NCBI GenBank assembly: GCA_028824015.1
Contig: JAPPFC010000048.1
Coordinates: forward strand, 1-64,000
From: a bacterium
GTDB lineage: Bacteria > Actinomycetota > Acidimicrobiia > Spongiisociales > ZC4RG35
Length of the DNA stretch: 64,000 bases
Direction of reading: 5' to 3'
Both the position numbers and the translations under genes were made by a program. Positions 49,690-62,346 of this stretch are shown here, piece after piece (positions within the stretch are counted from its first letter, which is position 1; each line of letters starts with the position of its first letter). The notes beneath the pieces are model-generated. The model was not told the DNA's origin. It was given only the letters and a program-made list of their open reading frames with translations, and made no database searches.

Positions 49690-51498
49690 CTACAAGTCGA
49701 TGGGATCGGCGTCGATCCGCACCACCAGTCCCCTCTTCCGCCACCGGGAAGCCAGAACCCGCATCTCCTCCTTGGCATCCCAGAGGTCGCCGCCCTCCAC
49801 TAACCATCGCAGCCCCGATCCGAACTCCGCCGGGCCGTGCACCGAGACTCCGCGTTTCCCGAGCCCGCTCATCTCGATAGCAAGCCGGTCGGAGGCTCTC
49901 CCCGGATCGGCGCCCCGCGCCTCGACCGCCATCAGCTGACCCTGCGGCGGAAAACCTGCTTCCACCCGGCGGTCCAACTCTTCTTGGAGGAAGCCGACAC
50001 TCTCCCCCTTGCGCAGGGCGGAGAGGACCCGATGACCCGGAGAGGAGGTCTGCACCATCAGCCTGCGCCCGCTTCCCGGAGAGAGGTGTCCGGCCAGGCG
50101 GACCATCACCCTGAGCGCCTCCTCCTCCGCCCGGTAGTGGGGGGCATGCAACAGCCCGTCGGCATCCACCACCACCGCCAGTTGGAACTGCTCTGCCCCC
50201 GCAAGGGAGGCCTCGGTGCCCACTGCGATCGGCGCCTGCCCTCCCACCACTCCCAACCGGCTCCCGCCCAGCCGCCGCTTGAGTTCGCCGCGCACCCGTT
50301 CCACCCCGGCGCCCAGCGGTTCGAAGTAGCTTCCCCCACACTTTTGGCAGACGCCCAACTCCGTCCCACACCTCTGACAGGCCGGCCCTCTCTCCGCCCG
50401 ACCGCCGCAACTTCGACAGCGGCGCAACGTGCGACAGGCTCCGCAGCGCATGGCTGGAGCGAACCCGCGTCGATGGGCAAATACGAAAGCCCCGCTGGGC
50501 GAGGTCACCGCCCGCAGGGCCGCCAGGGTCCGAGGATGAAACAGACCGTGGTTACCGCCCTCCCGCCGGTCCACGACCTCGATGTGGGACCACAGCCTTC
50601 GGCGCCGACGACTGTAAAAGAAGTCGGGCCCCAGCGCAAGGACATCCACGCTCGGCATCGCCCCCACCGAAGCCAACACCGCCCCCTCACGGATACTCCT
50701 CTCCCTCAGGATCCGCCGGGTACCGACCGTGGGAGCGCGACGGCTCTTGTGGGCGCGACGGCCATCCTCGACCACCACCACCAAGCCCGGGGCGGCCATC
50801 GGCCAGAATGCCACCCCGGGGGTACCAACCAGCGCCATCCCGCCCCGGGTGGCCAACTGTCCCCACACCATGGTCTTCTGACGATCCGAATGCCGGGTGC
50901 TGGCGCTCAACACCCGGCCGGGGAACCTCTCGTGAATCAGGCGCGTCGTGCGCTCTTCCTCCAGGGCGGTGGGCACCACAACCATCACGGATCGTCCGGC
51001 TCCGAGTGCGGGGCCCAGCAGAGGTCCGACCCACTCGGGGTCCGACGGGTTGATGAGCAGGCACCCCGGCCTTCTCCGACGCCCGGCCGCCACGTCCTCT
51101 CCCAGCCGGGTCGCAGGATGGTCACCGCCGAGACTCGGCGCCACGGCGGAACCCTCCCGGCCCGGCGGCGGGGTGCGGGGAGCATTGGGCGGGGCGGTCC
51201 TCGCCAGGATGGTGGACAGCGGGGTCACGTAGTGATGGGCGGCCCACCGGCAAACGGCCAGCAACGGGCCGTCGAACACCGGCAGGTCACCACTCAGGGA
51301 GGAGACCGGCTTGAGCCTGTGGGGCGAACGCTCGCCGCACTCCACCACGTACCCGTGAACGTGGCTTCCTCCCAGTGGCACCCTCACCTTCGCACCCGGG
51401 CCGATCCTTCGGGACAGATGAGCGGGGACCGAATACCAGAACCCCTCATCCACATCGAAGGCGGCCACCGCCGGGACTACCCGGACGGCCGACGTCAC
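49690..51498 (-). CDS. priA: PriA-like primosomal protein N' lacking recognisable helicase Walker motifs (GTG start)
   Basis: N-terminal DNA-binding domain VRVPLGGSHVHGYVVE; paired-Cys zinc region CGACRTLRRCRSCGG...CQRCGTELGVCQKCGG; no GxxGxGKT; VVVVEDGRRAH where DEEH-type motif is expected. Confidence 0.85.
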   Translation of the reverse strand: MTSAVRVVPAVAAFDVDEGFWYSVPAHLSRRIGPGAKVRVPLGGSHVHGYVVECGERSPHRLKPVSSLSGDLPVFDGPLLAVCRWAAHHYVTPLSTILARTAPPNAPRTPPPGREGSAVAPSLGGDHPATRLGEDVAAGRRRRPGCLLINPSDPEWVGPLLGPALGAGRSVMVVVPTALEEERTTRLIHERFPGRVLSASTRHSDRQKTMVWGQLATRGGMALVGTPGVAFWPMAAPGLVVVVEDGRRAHKSRRAPTVGTRRILRERSIREGAVLASVGAMPSVDVLALGPDFFYSRRRRRLWSHIEVVDRREGGNHGLFHPRTLAALRAVTSPSGAFVFAHRRGFAPAMRCGACRTLRRCRSCGGRAERGPACQRCGTELGVCQKCGGSYFEPLGAGVERVRGELKRRLGGSRLGVVGGQAPIAVGTEASLAGAEQFQLAVVVDADGLLHAPHYRAEEEALRVMVRLAGHLSPGSGRRLMVQTSSPGHRVLSALRKGESVGFLQEELDRRVEAGFPPQGQLMAVEARGADPGRASDRLAIEMSGLGKRGVSVHGPAEFGSGLRWLVEGGDLWDAKEEMRVLASRWRKRGLVVRIDADPIDL

Positions 51499-52691
51499 AG
51501 AGAAAGCGCCTCCGCCCTCAGCCGCTCGGCCAGATCGGTCTTCTCCCAGGCAAACCCCGCGTCCTCCCGTCCGAAGTGCCCGTAGAGGGTGGTGTCGCTG
51601 AACCGCAAATCCCACAGGCCGAGGTCTTCGATCATCCTTCCCGGCCGGAAACTCAGCACTGCTCCCAGCGCCCGTTCCAACGACTCGAGGGGCACGGTGT
51701 TGGTGCCGTAGCAATCCACATGGAGGGAGAGCGGCTCGTGCATCCCTATCACATAGCTGAGTTGAAGGGAGCACTGGCGCGCCAAACCGGCCGCCACCAG
51801 GTTCTTTGCGGCATAACGGGCCGCATAGGAAGCCGACCTGTCCACCTTGGTGGGGTCCTTTCCCGAGAGGGCCCCACCGCCATGAGGACCGTATCCCCCA
51901 TAGGTGTCCACTACCAGTTTGCGACCGGTGAGCCCCGTGTCAGCGCCGGGACCCCCCGCCACGAAGGAGCCGGAATGGTTGATGAGGAAACGGGAGTCCT
52001 CCCCCAGGAGATCGGCCGGGACCACCGGGCGGATCACCTCCCGCTCGATGTCCCCCCGAAGGGTCTGGAAGTCCACATCTTCCTGATGGTGGGCCGATAC
52101 CACCACCTGGGTGACCCGCGCCGGACGGCGACCCTGGTACTCGACCGTGACCTGCGTCTTCCCGTCCGGGCGCAGGTAGTCAACGATCCCCAGGCGGCGC
52201 ACCTCGGCCAGTCGCTGAGCGAGTTGGTGCGCCAGATGGATGGGGAGGGGCATGAGCGGGGATGTCTCGTCGCAGGCGAAACCGAAGATGATCCCCTGGT
52301 CCCCCGCTCCGATCTCCGCGCCCACCACCATGTCGGAAATCTCCTGGGACTGGGGCTGGATGAGGTTGACAACCTCCACGGCGTCGCATGGGAACTCCGG
52401 ATCGCCCGGTCCGTAGCCCGCATCGGAGATCGCCTGCCGGGCGGTGGCCTCCACTAAACCGTCGTCGAGGGCATGGGACGTCTCACCGGCAAGTATCACG
52501 CGAGAGCCGGTTACCAGGACCTCACACGCCACCCGGGGCCGGGGAAAACCGGGAAATGCATCCATCACCGCGTCCAGAATCCGGTCGGCGATCAGATCGG
52601 CCACCTTGTCAGGATGCCCTTCCGCTACGGACTCCGAGGTGAAAGACCAGATTCTCGAGCCCAAGATAAACCCTCTGTCAGTTCTCTTCAA
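51495..52691 (-). CDS. metK: S-adenosylmethionine synthetase
   Basis: WSFTSESVAEGHPDKVADLIADRILDA...GAGDQGIIFGFACDET...YGGYGPHGGGALSGKDPTKVDRSASYAAR. Confidence 0.97.
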   Translation of the reverse strand: MKRTDRGFILGSRIWSFTSESVAEGHPDKVADLIADRILDAVMDAFPGFPRPRVACEVLVTGSRVILAGETSHALDDGLVEATARQAISDAGYGPGDPEFPCDAVEVVNLIQPQSQEISDMVVGAEIGAGDQGIIFGFACDETSPLMPLPIHLAHQLAQRLAEVRRLGIVDYLRPDGKTQVTVEYQGRRPARVTQVVVSAHHQEDVDFQTLRGDIEREVIRPVVPADLLGEDSRFLINHSGSFVAGGPGADTGLTGRKLVVDTYGGYGPHGGGALSGKDPTKVDRSASYAARYAAKNLVAAGLARQCSLQLSYVIGMHEPLSLHVDCYGTNTVPLESLERALGAVLSFRPGRMIEDLGLWDLRFSDTTLYGHFGREDAGFAWEKTDLAERLRAEALSL

Positions 52692-53859
52692 GCATAAGAG
52701 CGACTTCGTCCCACAGTCGCTCCGCCACCCGTACCTTGGACTGGAGCGGCCAGGACTCGGTGTCCCCGTTGCGGCGGATCAGGGTGACCTGGTTGTTGTC
52801 GGATTCGAAGCCCGACCCGGGGATGGTGACGTCGTTGGCAACCATCAGGTCGACGCCCTTTGCCTTCGCCTTCCGGACCGCCCTCTCCACCCCGCCGGTC
52901 TCGGCGGCAAAGCCGACCACCACCCGGGGACGCTCCTTTCGGGCCAAGACCTCGCCCAGCACGTCTCGGGTGGCCTCCAACTCCAGCATCGGCAACCCAT
53001 CCCCACGGGCCATCTTCTCCGCCTGGGCGGTCTTGGGACGAAAGTCGGCCACTGCGGCGGTCATCACCGCCACGTCCGCCTGTATGGAGCCCACCGCCTC
53101 GGCCATGTCGTGCGCAGAGACCACATCCACCCGCTTCACGCCGGAGGGAGAGTCCAGGCGCGAGCAGGTGACCAGGGTCACCTCCGCGCCCCTGCGAGCC
53201 GCCACGCCCGCCACCGCATGGCCCATCTTGCCTGAGGAGTGGTTGCTCAGGAACCGGACCGGATCGATTGCTTCCCGAGTACCCCCGGCGGTCACCACTA
53301 CCCGGACTCCCCGAAGCGGGGTCTCGAACATGGCCTCCACCAATGAGAAAATCTGCTGGGGCTCCAGCATCCTGCCCGCCCCTCTGTCCCCTCCCGCCAG
53401 GCGACCGCTCACCGGTCCCAGCACCGCCGCTCCGTCGGATCGGAGAGTGGCCACATTACGCCTGGTCGCCGGGTGCTCCCACATGGCCGTGTGCATGGCC
53501 GGGACCACAGCCACCGGACAGGTGGCGGCCAGCACCGTCGCCGCCACTGGATCGGAGGCTTGGCCGTGCGCCAGCCGGGCAAGCGAGGCGGCGGTGGCCG
53601 GGACGACCACCACCAGGTCAGCCCAGTCGGCGGCTTCGGTGTGGGGACTGACCGAATCGGGAGAATCGAAGAGGTCGGTTACCACCGGGCGGCCGGTTAT
53701 GGCAGACAGGGTGTTGGCGCCCAGGAACCTAAGGGAAGAGGCGGTCATCACCGCCCGCACCTCGGCTCCATGGTCCACCAGCATCCGGGCCAGAGTGGCC
53801 ACCTTGAAGGCTGCCACTCCTCCGGTCACCGCCAACAGGACACGGCGGCCCCCGATCAT
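52678..53859 (-). CDS. coaBC: Bifunctional phosphopantothenoylcysteine decarboxylase / phosphopantothenate-cysteine ligase
   Basis: RVLLAVTGGVAAFKVATLARML...VPAMHTAMWEHPATRRN...VTAGGTREAIDPVRFLSNHSSGKMGHAVA. Confidence 0.95.
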   Translation of the reverse strand: MIGGRRVLLAVTGGVAAFKVATLARMLVDHGAEVRAVMTASSLRFLGANTLSAITGRPVVTDLFDSPDSVSPHTEAADWADLVVVVPATAASLARLAHGQASDPVAATVLAATCPVAVVPAMHTAMWEHPATRRNVATLRSDGAAVLGPVSGRLAGGDRGAGRMLEPQQIFSLVEAMFETPLRGVRVVVTAGGTREAIDPVRFLSNHSSGKMGHAVAGVAARRGAEVTLVTCSRLDSPSGVKRVDVVSAHDMAEAVGSIQADVAVMTAAVADFRPKTAQAEKMARGDGLPMLELEATRDVLGEVLARKERPRVVVGFAAETGGVERAVRKAKAKGVDLMVANDVTIPGSGFESDNNQVTLIRRNGDTESWPLQSKVRVAERLWDEVALMLEEN

Positions 53860-54116
53860 TAGAGTTCCGGGGCTTCGGTGTCTTCGCTCTCTTCGGAATC
53901 CTCTGCGGAGCCCAAAACCACCTTGCCCTCCACAATCTCCTCCATAGCGATTGTCAAGGGCTTCCGGGCGTAGGTGTGCACCTGGGGCGGGATGAACTTT
54001 CCGATGCCCTGTCCCAAATGGGCGTAATACCCCTGGATGTCGCGGGCGCGACGGGCGGCCACCACTGCGGATCCGAAGCGATTTCCAATCCGATCAACTA
54101 CTTCTTCGATTTTCAT
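53859..54116 (-). CDS. rpoZ: RNA polymerase omega subunit
   Basis: MKIEEVVDRIGNRFGSAVVAARRARDIQGYYAHLGQG...KPLTIAMEEIVEGKV. Confidence 0.92.
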   Translation of the reverse strand: MKIEEVVDRIGNRFGSAVVAARRARDIQGYYAHLGQGIGKFIPPQVHTYARKPLTIAMEEIVEGKVVLGSAEDSEESEDTEAPEL

Positions 54117-54137
54117 GCTGCAAGCCGCCTCTCCAAG

Positions 54138-54716
54138 TTAGTCCGGCGCCGAGGGCTGGTAACGGGTCTCAATTATACGGACCAAAGCCGCCACTGTTTC
54201 GCTTGTTTCGGAGCTGGTCACAATCTCGTCATACAGGTCGCTTTGCGCCGGGTCGTCCCGCTCCGCAAGAGCCAGACGACGATCCAGGAATTCGCCGGTC
54301 GCGCCCCGGGAGCGCAGTCTCGCCTCCAGGTCACCCCGGGAGGGGGGTTCCAGCAGCACTGCCACCGTCTGGGGGAATAGCCGCTTCACGGCCATTGTCC
54401 CCTGCCGCTCGATCTCCAGCACAGCCACCCTTCCCCGATCGAGGACCTCTTCGACGGCCCGCTGGGGAGTGCCGTAAAGATTCCCATCGTATGTGACCCA
54501 CTCCAGGAATCCGTCCCGGCTGACCATCTCCCGGAAAGTCTCCTCATCCACGAAGTGGTAATCCACCGCGTCGGTCTCGTCCTGGCGCAGGGCCCTGGTC
54601 GTATACGAGACAACCACCTCAACGTTTTCCAACTCGGCCAACTCGGCCAGCGCGGTCGACTTCCCGACCCCCGAAGGGCCGGACACCACCAAAACCAGGC
54701 TCGAAAGCTTGGTCAA
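54138..54716 (-). CDS. gmk: Guanylate kinase
   Basis: LVVSGPSGVGKSTALAEL...VVSYTTRALRQDETDAVDYHFVDEETF...YGTPQRAVEEVL. Confidence 0.95.
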   Translation of the reverse strand: MTKLSSLVLVVSGPSGVGKSTALAELAELENVEVVVSYTTRALRQDETDAVDYHFVDEETFREMVSRDGFLEWVTYDGNLYGTPQRAVEEVLDRGRVAVLEIERQGTMAVKRLFPQTVAVLLEPPSRGDLEARLRSRGATGEFLDRRLALAERDDPAQSDLYDEIVTSSETSETVAALVRIIETRYQPSAPD

Positions 54717-54735
54717 GACCTCGCGGCGTCTCCTC

Positions 54736-55044
54736 TCAGGACAGTTCTTTGATCAAGGCTTCCCGCTGGCGGTATCCCAGGCCCCGCAGACGCCGGTTCT
54801 CAAGTATGCCTACCCTCGCCATGAGCTGTTGCGTACGTTGCTTGCCGATTCCCGGCAATGACGACAGCACCGCCGACACTTTCATTCCCCCCACCAGTGG
54901 ATCATCGGTGCGCTCCAATAACTCGGCGATGGTTACCCGCCGGTCGCTCAAGTCAGCCTTGATCTCTGCCCGGCCCTTGCGAACGGCTGCTGCCTTGGCA
55001 AGAGCTTCCCTGCGCTGCTCTGAGGTTAGAGGTGGTGGGTTCAT
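54736..55044 (-). CDS. mihF: Actinobacterial integration host factor
   Basis: MNPPPLTSEQRREALAKAAAVRKGRAEIKADL...MKVSAVLSSLPGIGKQRTQQLMARVGILENRRLRGLGYRQREALI. Confidence 0.92.
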   Translation of the reverse strand: MNPPPLTSEQRREALAKAAAVRKGRAEIKADLSDRRVTIAELLERTDDPLVGGMKVSAVLSSLPGIGKQRTQQLMARVGILENRRLRGLGYRQREALIKELS

Positions 55045-55164
55045 GATTCTCCTTATCACCAAATCGGACGGTCAATACTCGTGTGCTAGAAGTTGACACT
55101 TCGTAAACCGAACGCGTACCTTACCATCATCGGGGGCCAGCATAAAAAGCCGTGCCCTCACAGG

Positions 55165-55809
55165 TCACTCCCCGAGGACCGCGCTCTCAGGGGCAATTAC
55201 CCAGTGGGCGCCTCCGGCAAGGATGTCGGCCATCTCACCCATGTTCCCCCATGAGGATAGGCGGTCGGGAGTCTCCGCGAATCTGGAGAGGCGTTCCGAA
55301 TTTCCCGAAGCCTGCACCACCACTCCCAGCTCCCGCGCCGGAAAGACGATACCGTCGGCGCCGCAACGGACCGCCAGTTTGGTGATCCGGGAGACCTGCT
55401 GGCCCGGGGTGTCCCTGATTCCCACTGCCCGCAACTCGTCGTCCCGCAGCCACCCCGTCAAGGAGACCGTTACCTCTGTGTCCGGAAAGTCCTCGCCGAC
55501 ACCAACCGCGGCTTCCACGGCCGTCCGGCCGCCCAAACCCGACACGCTCGCCCACCGGGCCCCCAGCTTTGCCACGCGCGCCACCGCCCTGGCCACCACC
55601 CGGGGCCGCGCCAGGAGGCTCAGATCCACAAGGACCGGTTTCCCCATAGCACACAAAGCGCCCACCAGGATCGGGCCGCAGTCCAAGAGCAGGTCCATGC
55701 CTATCACCCAACCGCCCACCCTTCGGTCCAGTTCCTGGGCCGTCCGGATCGTTGCCTCGGCGTCCGCCCCGTCCAGACGGACAAGCACCCGTTCCGCCAC
55801 CGCACTCAC
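55165..55809 (-). CDS. Orotidine-5'-phosphate decarboxylase-like barrel protein with degenerate active site
   Basis: Overall PyrF-like layout ([40 protein letters not shown]) in the carB-mihF slot; DxKxxDI motif replaced by DLSLLAR. Confidence 0.65.
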   Translation of the reverse strand: MSAVAERVLVRLDGADAEATIRTAQELDRRVGGWVIGMDLLLDCGPILVGALCAMGKPVLVDLSLLARPRVVARAVARVAKLGARWASVSGLGGRTAVEAAVGVGEDFPDTEVTVSLTGWLRDDELRAVGIRDTPGQQVSRITKLAVRCGADGIVFPARELGVVVQASGNSERLSRFAETPDRLSSWGNMGEMADILAGGAHWVIAPESAVLGE

Positions 55810-58800
55810 GGGCGCCAGTCCTGAAGGCTACGGGGAACGTTGATGGCGTCCAGGTTCGAGCAGAGGATCTCCGCCGCGGCGCGGGCCGCGGCCAGGGTGG
55901 TCATGTAGGGGATCCGCCGCCGGCGAGCCGCGTGATAGATTTCCCGGCCGTCGAAGCGGGACACGTCGGTTCCAAAGGTGTTGATGACCAGGGTTGCCTC
56001 CCCCGATTCGACCATTTCCGTGGCCTGTCGGCGCCCCTCCTCCCCCGGCGCAAGCGACTTCACGTCCCGGCTGTCCCAAGCCGCGGCCGTCCGGTGGTCG
56101 GCGACTTGAGACAGGCCGCTCCCGGCCCATTCCTGGATGAGCGTCGCTCCCGAAGGGATGTCGTCCGCCGACAGCAGCATCAGCACCGATCCTTCTTTCA
56201 CCAACCGGTCGCCCGCCCCCAGGAGGGCTTTGCCGTAGGCCGTCTTCCAATCGACCCCGACTCCCATCACCTCCCCGGTGGCACGCATCTCCGGGCCCAG
56301 CACCGGATGGGACGACGGAAAGCGATCCCATGGCAGAACAGCTTCCTTGACGCCCACCATCGGCGACTCTTCTGCATCCCGGTACAGGCCCTCGGACCGC
56401 AGCTCTCGGAGGGAGGCGCCCATCATCACCCTGGCTGCCAGCTTGGCAAGCGGGAGCCCGCGCACCTTGGAGATGAAGGGGACGGTGCGCGAGGCGCGGG
56501 GGTTGGCCTCCAGCAGGAACACCTCCTCGCCCTGGACGGCATACTGGACGTTGATGAGACCCCTCACACCCAGCGCCTCGGCCAGAGCGGCGGTCATCTC
56601 ATGGATGGTCCTGCGGGCGGGGTGTCCCAGGGTGCGGGGAGGAGTGATGCAGGCCGAGTCCCCGGAGTGGACCCCGGCCTCCTCGACGTGCTCCATGATC
56701 CCCCCCATCAGCAGTTCACGTCCGTCGTAGACGGCGTCCACATCGATCTCGATGGCCGACTCCAGGAAGGAGTCGATCAGGAGGGGGGATCCGGCCAGAT
56801 CGGCTTCGTCGATGCTCCCGTACACCTCCTCCAGATAGCGTTCCAAGTCATCGGGGTCACCGATCACCTCCATCCGCCTTCCCCCCAGCACGAACGACGG
56901 CCTGACGACCACCGGAAAGCCCATTTCCATCGCCACGCGACGGGCCTCGGTGCGGGAGCGAGCCAAGCCATGGCGGGGCTGGGGAATCCCCAGACGTTTG
57001 CACAGGCCGGAGAACCGCTCACGATCCTCCGCCAGATCGATGGACGCCGGAGAGGTTCCCGAGATGGGCGCTCCCTCCTCGGCCAGCCGTTTCGCCAGGT
57101 TGAGCGGGGTCTGGCCGCCGAATTGCACGATCACGCCCACCGGTTCCTCGGCGGCTATCACGTCCAGAACATCCTCCACCGTGAGAGGTTCGAAATAGAG
57201 ACGATGGGAGGTGTCGTAGTCGGTGGAGACCGTCTCGGGATTGCAGTTGACCATCACCGTCTCGTATCCGGCGTCGGAGAGGGCGAAGGCGGCCTGCACG
57301 CAGCAGTAGTCGAACTCGATCCCCTGCCCGATCCGGTTGGGACCCGCCCCCAGCACCACCACCCTGGGACGGGTGGCGGGCGGCACCTCGTCCTCATCCT
57401 CGAAGGTGCCGTACATGTAGGGGGTTTGCGCGGCGAACTCTGCCGCACAGGTGTCCACCGTCTTGTAGGTGCGGCGGATCCCCCGGGACAGCCGGGCGCG
57501 GCGCACCTCCCCCTCGTCCTTCCCCCACAGATACGAGAGCTGCGCGTCGGAGAAGCCGTAACGCTTGGCCTCCTCCCACAGATCCTCCTGGGGACCCCGC
57601 GCCATCAACTCCTCGCGAAGCTCGACGATCTCCAGGATCTGTTCGGTGAACCAGGGATCGTAGGCGGTGAGCCGGGAGACCTCACCCGGCGACCATCCTC
57701 TTCGAAGCGCCTCTCCGGAGGCCGTCACCCGCTCGGGGTTGGGGGTGGTCAAAAGGTCGGATAGTTCCGCTTCGGTGAGCTTCTCCATCTGCCTCGAACC
57801 CGGATCGGCGCCCAAACCCATTCGGCCCGTCTCCAGGCTCCGCAAGGCCTTCTGCAGGGCCTCGGGGAAGGTTCGGCCGATCGCCATGGCCTCCCCAACG
57901 CTCTGCATCGACGATCCCAGCCGGCGGGGAGTGGCCGGGAACTTGGCGAAGTCGAACCGGGGCGCCTTCACCACCACGTAGTCGAGGGCCGGCTCGAAGG
58001 AGGCCGGGGTGAGCCCTGTGATGTCGTTGGTGATCTCATCCAGCGTGTACCCCACCGCCAGCAGCGCGGCGATCTTGGCGATGGGAAACCCGGTGGCCTT
58101 GGACGCCAGGGCAGAGGAGCGAGAGACACGGGGATTCATCTCGATCACCAGGCGACGGCCGGTCTCAGGTTCCACCGCGAATTGCACGTTGGATCCCCCG
58201 GTGGCCACCCCGATGGCCCGCAACACCTCGATCCCGTCGTCCCGCATTTCCTGGTACTCGCGGTCCGACAGGGTCTGGACCGGCGCGACGGTTATCGAGT
58301 CCCCGGTGTGGACCCCCATGGCGTCCAGGTTCTCTATGGAGCAGATCACCACCGCGTTGTCGGCGTGGTCCCTCATCACCTCCAGCTCGAACTCCTTCCA
58401 TCCCTCCACCGACTCCTCCACCAGGATCTCCGAGACCGGGGAGGCGTCCAGGCCCCTGCGGGCCACCTCCTCGAATTGCCGGGCGTCGTACGCCATCCCC
58501 GTCCCACCCCCGCCCAGGATGTAGGAGGGGCGGATCATGAGCGGGTAACCGAGGCGGGCGGCGATCTTGCGCGCATCGGCCATCGACCTGGCGTACCCGG
58601 CCCGGGGAGTCTCCATTCCCGCCTCCGCCATGACTTCGCGGAATCGGCCCCGGTCCTCGGCTCGCTCGATGGCCTCCATGCCGGCACCGATCAGTTCCAC
58701 CCCGTACCGATCCAGGGTCCCCCTCTTCACCAACTCGGCGGTCATGTTCAACGCGGTCTGCCCTCCCAACGTGGGAAGCAGGGTGTCGGGACGTTCGTGG

Positions 58801-59036
58801 TCGATGATCCTCTCCACCACCTCGGCGGTGATGGGCTCCACATAGGTCTGGTCCGAGAACTCGGGGTCGGTCATGATGGTGGCCGGGTTGGAGTTGACCA
58901 GCACCACCCGATAGCCCTCTCCCCGCAGCGCCTTGGCGGCCTGGGTGCCCGAGTAGTCGAACTCACAGGCCTGACCGATCACGATGGGACCCGATCCCAC
59001 CAGGAGGATGGAGCGGATGTCGGAACGGGCGGGCAT
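55806..59036 (-). CDS. carB: Carbamoyl-phosphate synthase large subunit
   Basis: [63 protein letters not shown]...; two ATP-grasp halves and MGS-like C-terminus. Confidence 0.97.
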   Translation of the reverse strand: MPARSDIRSILLVGSGPIVIGQACEFDYSGTQAAKALRGEGYRVVLVNSNPATIMTDPEFSDQTYVEPITAEVVERIIDHERPDTLLPTLGGQTALNMTAELVKRGTLDRYGVELIGAGMEAIERAEDRGRFREVMAEAGMETPRAGYARSMADARKIAARLGYPLMIRPSYILGGGGTGMAYDARQFEEVARRGLDASPVSEILVEESVEGWKEFELEVMRDHADNAVVICSIENLDAMGVHTGDSITVAPVQTLSDREYQEMRDDGIEVLRAIGVATGGSNVQFAVEPETGRRLVIEMNPRVSRSSALASKATGFPIAKIAALLAVGYTLDEITNDITGLTPASFEPALDYVVVKAPRFDFAKFPATPRRLGSSMQSVGEAMAIGRTFPEALQKALRSLETGRMGLGADPGSRQMEKLTEAELSDLLTTPNPERVTASGEALRRGWSPGEVSRLTAYDPWFTEQILEIVELREELMARGPQEDLWEEAKRYGFSDAQLSYLWGKDEGEVRRARLSRGIRRTYKTVDTCAAEFAAQTPYMYGTFEDEDEVPPATRPRVVVLGAGPNRIGQGIEFDYCCVQAAFALSDAGYETVMVNCNPETVSTDYDTSHRLYFEPLTVEDVLDVIAAEEPVGVIVQFGGQTPLNLAKRLAEEGAPISGTSPASIDLAEDRERFSGLCKRLGIPQPRHGLARSRTEARRVAMEMGFPVVVRPSFVLGGRRMEVIGDPDDLERYLEEVYGSIDEADLAGSPLLIDSFLESAIEIDVDAVYDGRELLMGGIMEHVEEAGVHSGDSACITPPRTLGHPARRTIHEMTAALAEALGVRGLINVQYAVQGEEVFLLEANPRASRTVPFISKVRGLPLAKLAARVMMGASLRELRSEGLYRDAEESPMVGVKEAVLPWDRFPSSHPVLGPEMRATGEVMGVGVDWKTAYGKALLGAGDRLVKEGSVLMLLSADDIPSGATLIQEWAGSGLSQVADHRTAAAWDSRDVKSLAPGEEGRRQATEMVESGEATLVINTFGTDVSRFDGREIYHAARRRRIPYMTTLAAARAAAEILCSNLDAINVPRSLQDWRP

Positions 59037-59043
59037 CGCCGGC

Positions 59044-60674
<1,631 letters not shown>

Positions 60675-60678
<4 letters not shown>

Positions 60679-61232
60679 GCCCTGGTGAGGTATGCGCCGG
60701 TGCGGGTGTCCACCCGGATGCGGTCACCCTGGGACACGAAGAGCGGCGTCTTGACACTGATTCCAGTCTCGACGGTCACCTCCTTGGTGGCGCCCGACAC
60801 CCGGTCTCCCTTCACGGCCGGCTCGGCAAAGGTGACCTCCATCTCCACGGAGGGAGGCAGTTCCATTCCGATCGGGCGTTCTCGGTGGAAAGCGATGGTG
60901 ATGGTCATGCCTTCCACCAGGTACCCCGCCTCGTCGCCCAAGTCGGCGGCGGGAAGGGCGAACTGGGAATAGTCCTCGAGATTCATGAAATGGAAGCCCA
61001 GGTCATCCTGGTATAGGTACTGATGATCCCTGCGGGAGATTATCGCCTGCGGCACGTCCTCATCAGCCCGGAAGGTCCGGTCCAGTACCTGGCCGGTCTC
61101 CGCGTTCTTCAGTTTCATGCGGACGAAGGCCCTTCCCTTGCCCGGTTTGACATGCTGATAGGTGACGATGGAAAACACCCCGTCGGGGAGTTCCAGCGCC
61201 ATGCCTGGACGAACGTCGTTGGTGGAAATCAT
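60675..61232 (-). CDS. efp: Elongation factor P
   Basis: MISTNDVRPGMALELPDGVFSIVTYQHVKPGKGRAFVRMKLKNAETGQVLDRTFRADE. Confidence 0.95.
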
Positions 61233-61278
61233 CAGCTCGCTGATCGGATCGGGAGACCGCAGGCCAAAGTGTAGATCG

Positions 61279-62346
61279 TCACAACCCCACCGCCGCCAAT
61301 CCCGTCTCGAGGTCGTCCAGGGAGACATCAGCCACCACCGGCCTTCCGAAATCCTCCAGCAGGACCATCTTGGGAAGCGACCCGCCTCGCCGTTTCTTGT
61401 CCTTTCCCACGAGTTCCAGGATCACCTCGCGCGGTACCTGCGGGGAGCGGACCGGAAGTCCCAGGGAGGCGATGACCTCCCGCTGACGTCGCTGATGACC
61501 GAATCCCGTCCTCCGCGCCGAGATCGCCCCGGCGGCCACCATTCCCACCGCCACCGCGTGGCCGTGCGGCATGCCGGTGGCGGTCTCCACCGCGTGTCCG
61601 ACGGTGTGCCCGTAATTGAGGATCGCCCGGCGGCCGGTCTCGAAGAAGTCGGCGGCCGTCACCTCCGCCTTCACCCGGACCGCCCGGGTCACCACTTCGG
61701 CGAGCGAGGCGCCCAGCCCGTCGGATTCCAGGACTTCCACCAGTCGCGGGTCGGCGATGAGGCCGGCCTTCAACGCCTCCCCCATGCCCTCCACCAGCAG
61801 TGAGCGGGGAAGGGATCGGAGGACCTCGATGCTGATCGCCACTCTCCGGGGATGGCGGAAGGCGCCCACCTGGTTCTTTCCTTCCCGGTTGACCCCGGTC
61901 TTTCCCCCGATGGCGGCGTCCACCGCCCCCAGGAGGGTGGTGGGGATGTACACCGCCTCCACTCCCCGAAGCCAGGTGGCCGCCACGAATCCGGCCAGGT
62001 CGGTGGCCGCTCCGCCCCCCACTCCCACGATCGTGTCGTGGCGGTCCACCCGGTGACGGTCGAGTTCCCGGTAAACGTCCTCCACAACTCGAAGAGTCTT
62101 GGCCTCCTCGCGGTCGGGTATCTCCACCGTGTGCACCGCCACCGGGTCGGCCTCCGTCGTCGAAGCATCCTCAGCGATGCGAGAAACCGCGGCGGCCGAT
62201 ACGCGGGCGGCCGCTCCCGGCTGGGTTAGAACAACAACCCGGGAGCGAGGGTTCCGGGGGCGGGGAGGAAGAAGAGGGGCAGGCAGGTCCTCTGAGACGA
62301 GGATCTCGCACTGGTCCCCGATCAGGATGCTTTCCACAACCTCCAC
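61279..62346 (-). CDS. aroB: 3-dehydroquinate synthase
   Basis: VGVGGGAATDLAGFVAATWLRGVEAVYIPTTLLGAVDAAIGGKTGVNREGKNQVGAFRHPRRV...LNYGHTVGHAVE. Confidence 0.96.
   Translation of the reverse strand: MEVVESILIGDQCEILVSEDLPAPLLPPRPRNPRSRVVVLTQPGAAARVSAAAVSRIAEDASTTEADPVAVHTVEIPDREEAKTLRVVEDVYRELDRHRVDRHDTIVGVGGGAATDLAGFVAATWLRGVEAVYIPTTLLGAVDAAIGGKTGVNREGKNQVGAFRHPRRVAISIEVLRSLPRSLLVEGMGEALKAGLIADPRLVEVLESDGLGASLAEVVTRAVRVKAEVTAADFFETGRRAILNYGHTVGHAVETATGMPHGHAVAVGMVAAGAISARRTGFGHQRRQREVIASLGLPVRSPQVPREVILELVGKDKKRRGGSLPKMVLLEDFGRPVVADVSLDDLETGLAAVGL

Noticed and set aside
52678-52691. Possible SAM riboswitch upstream of metK and FMN riboswitch upstream of ribD
   Set aside because: coaBC overlaps the metK start (coaBC is downstream) and neither gene has a leader long enough upstream with aptamer-like sequence; both sit inside operons.
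55063-55164. Possible small RNA or attenuator between the pyrF-like gene and mihF
   Set aside because: No convincing stem with a terminator tail or clear promoter could be read by eye.
55752-57764. 670-aa plus-strand ORF
   Set aside because: Antisense to carB; no domain signature.
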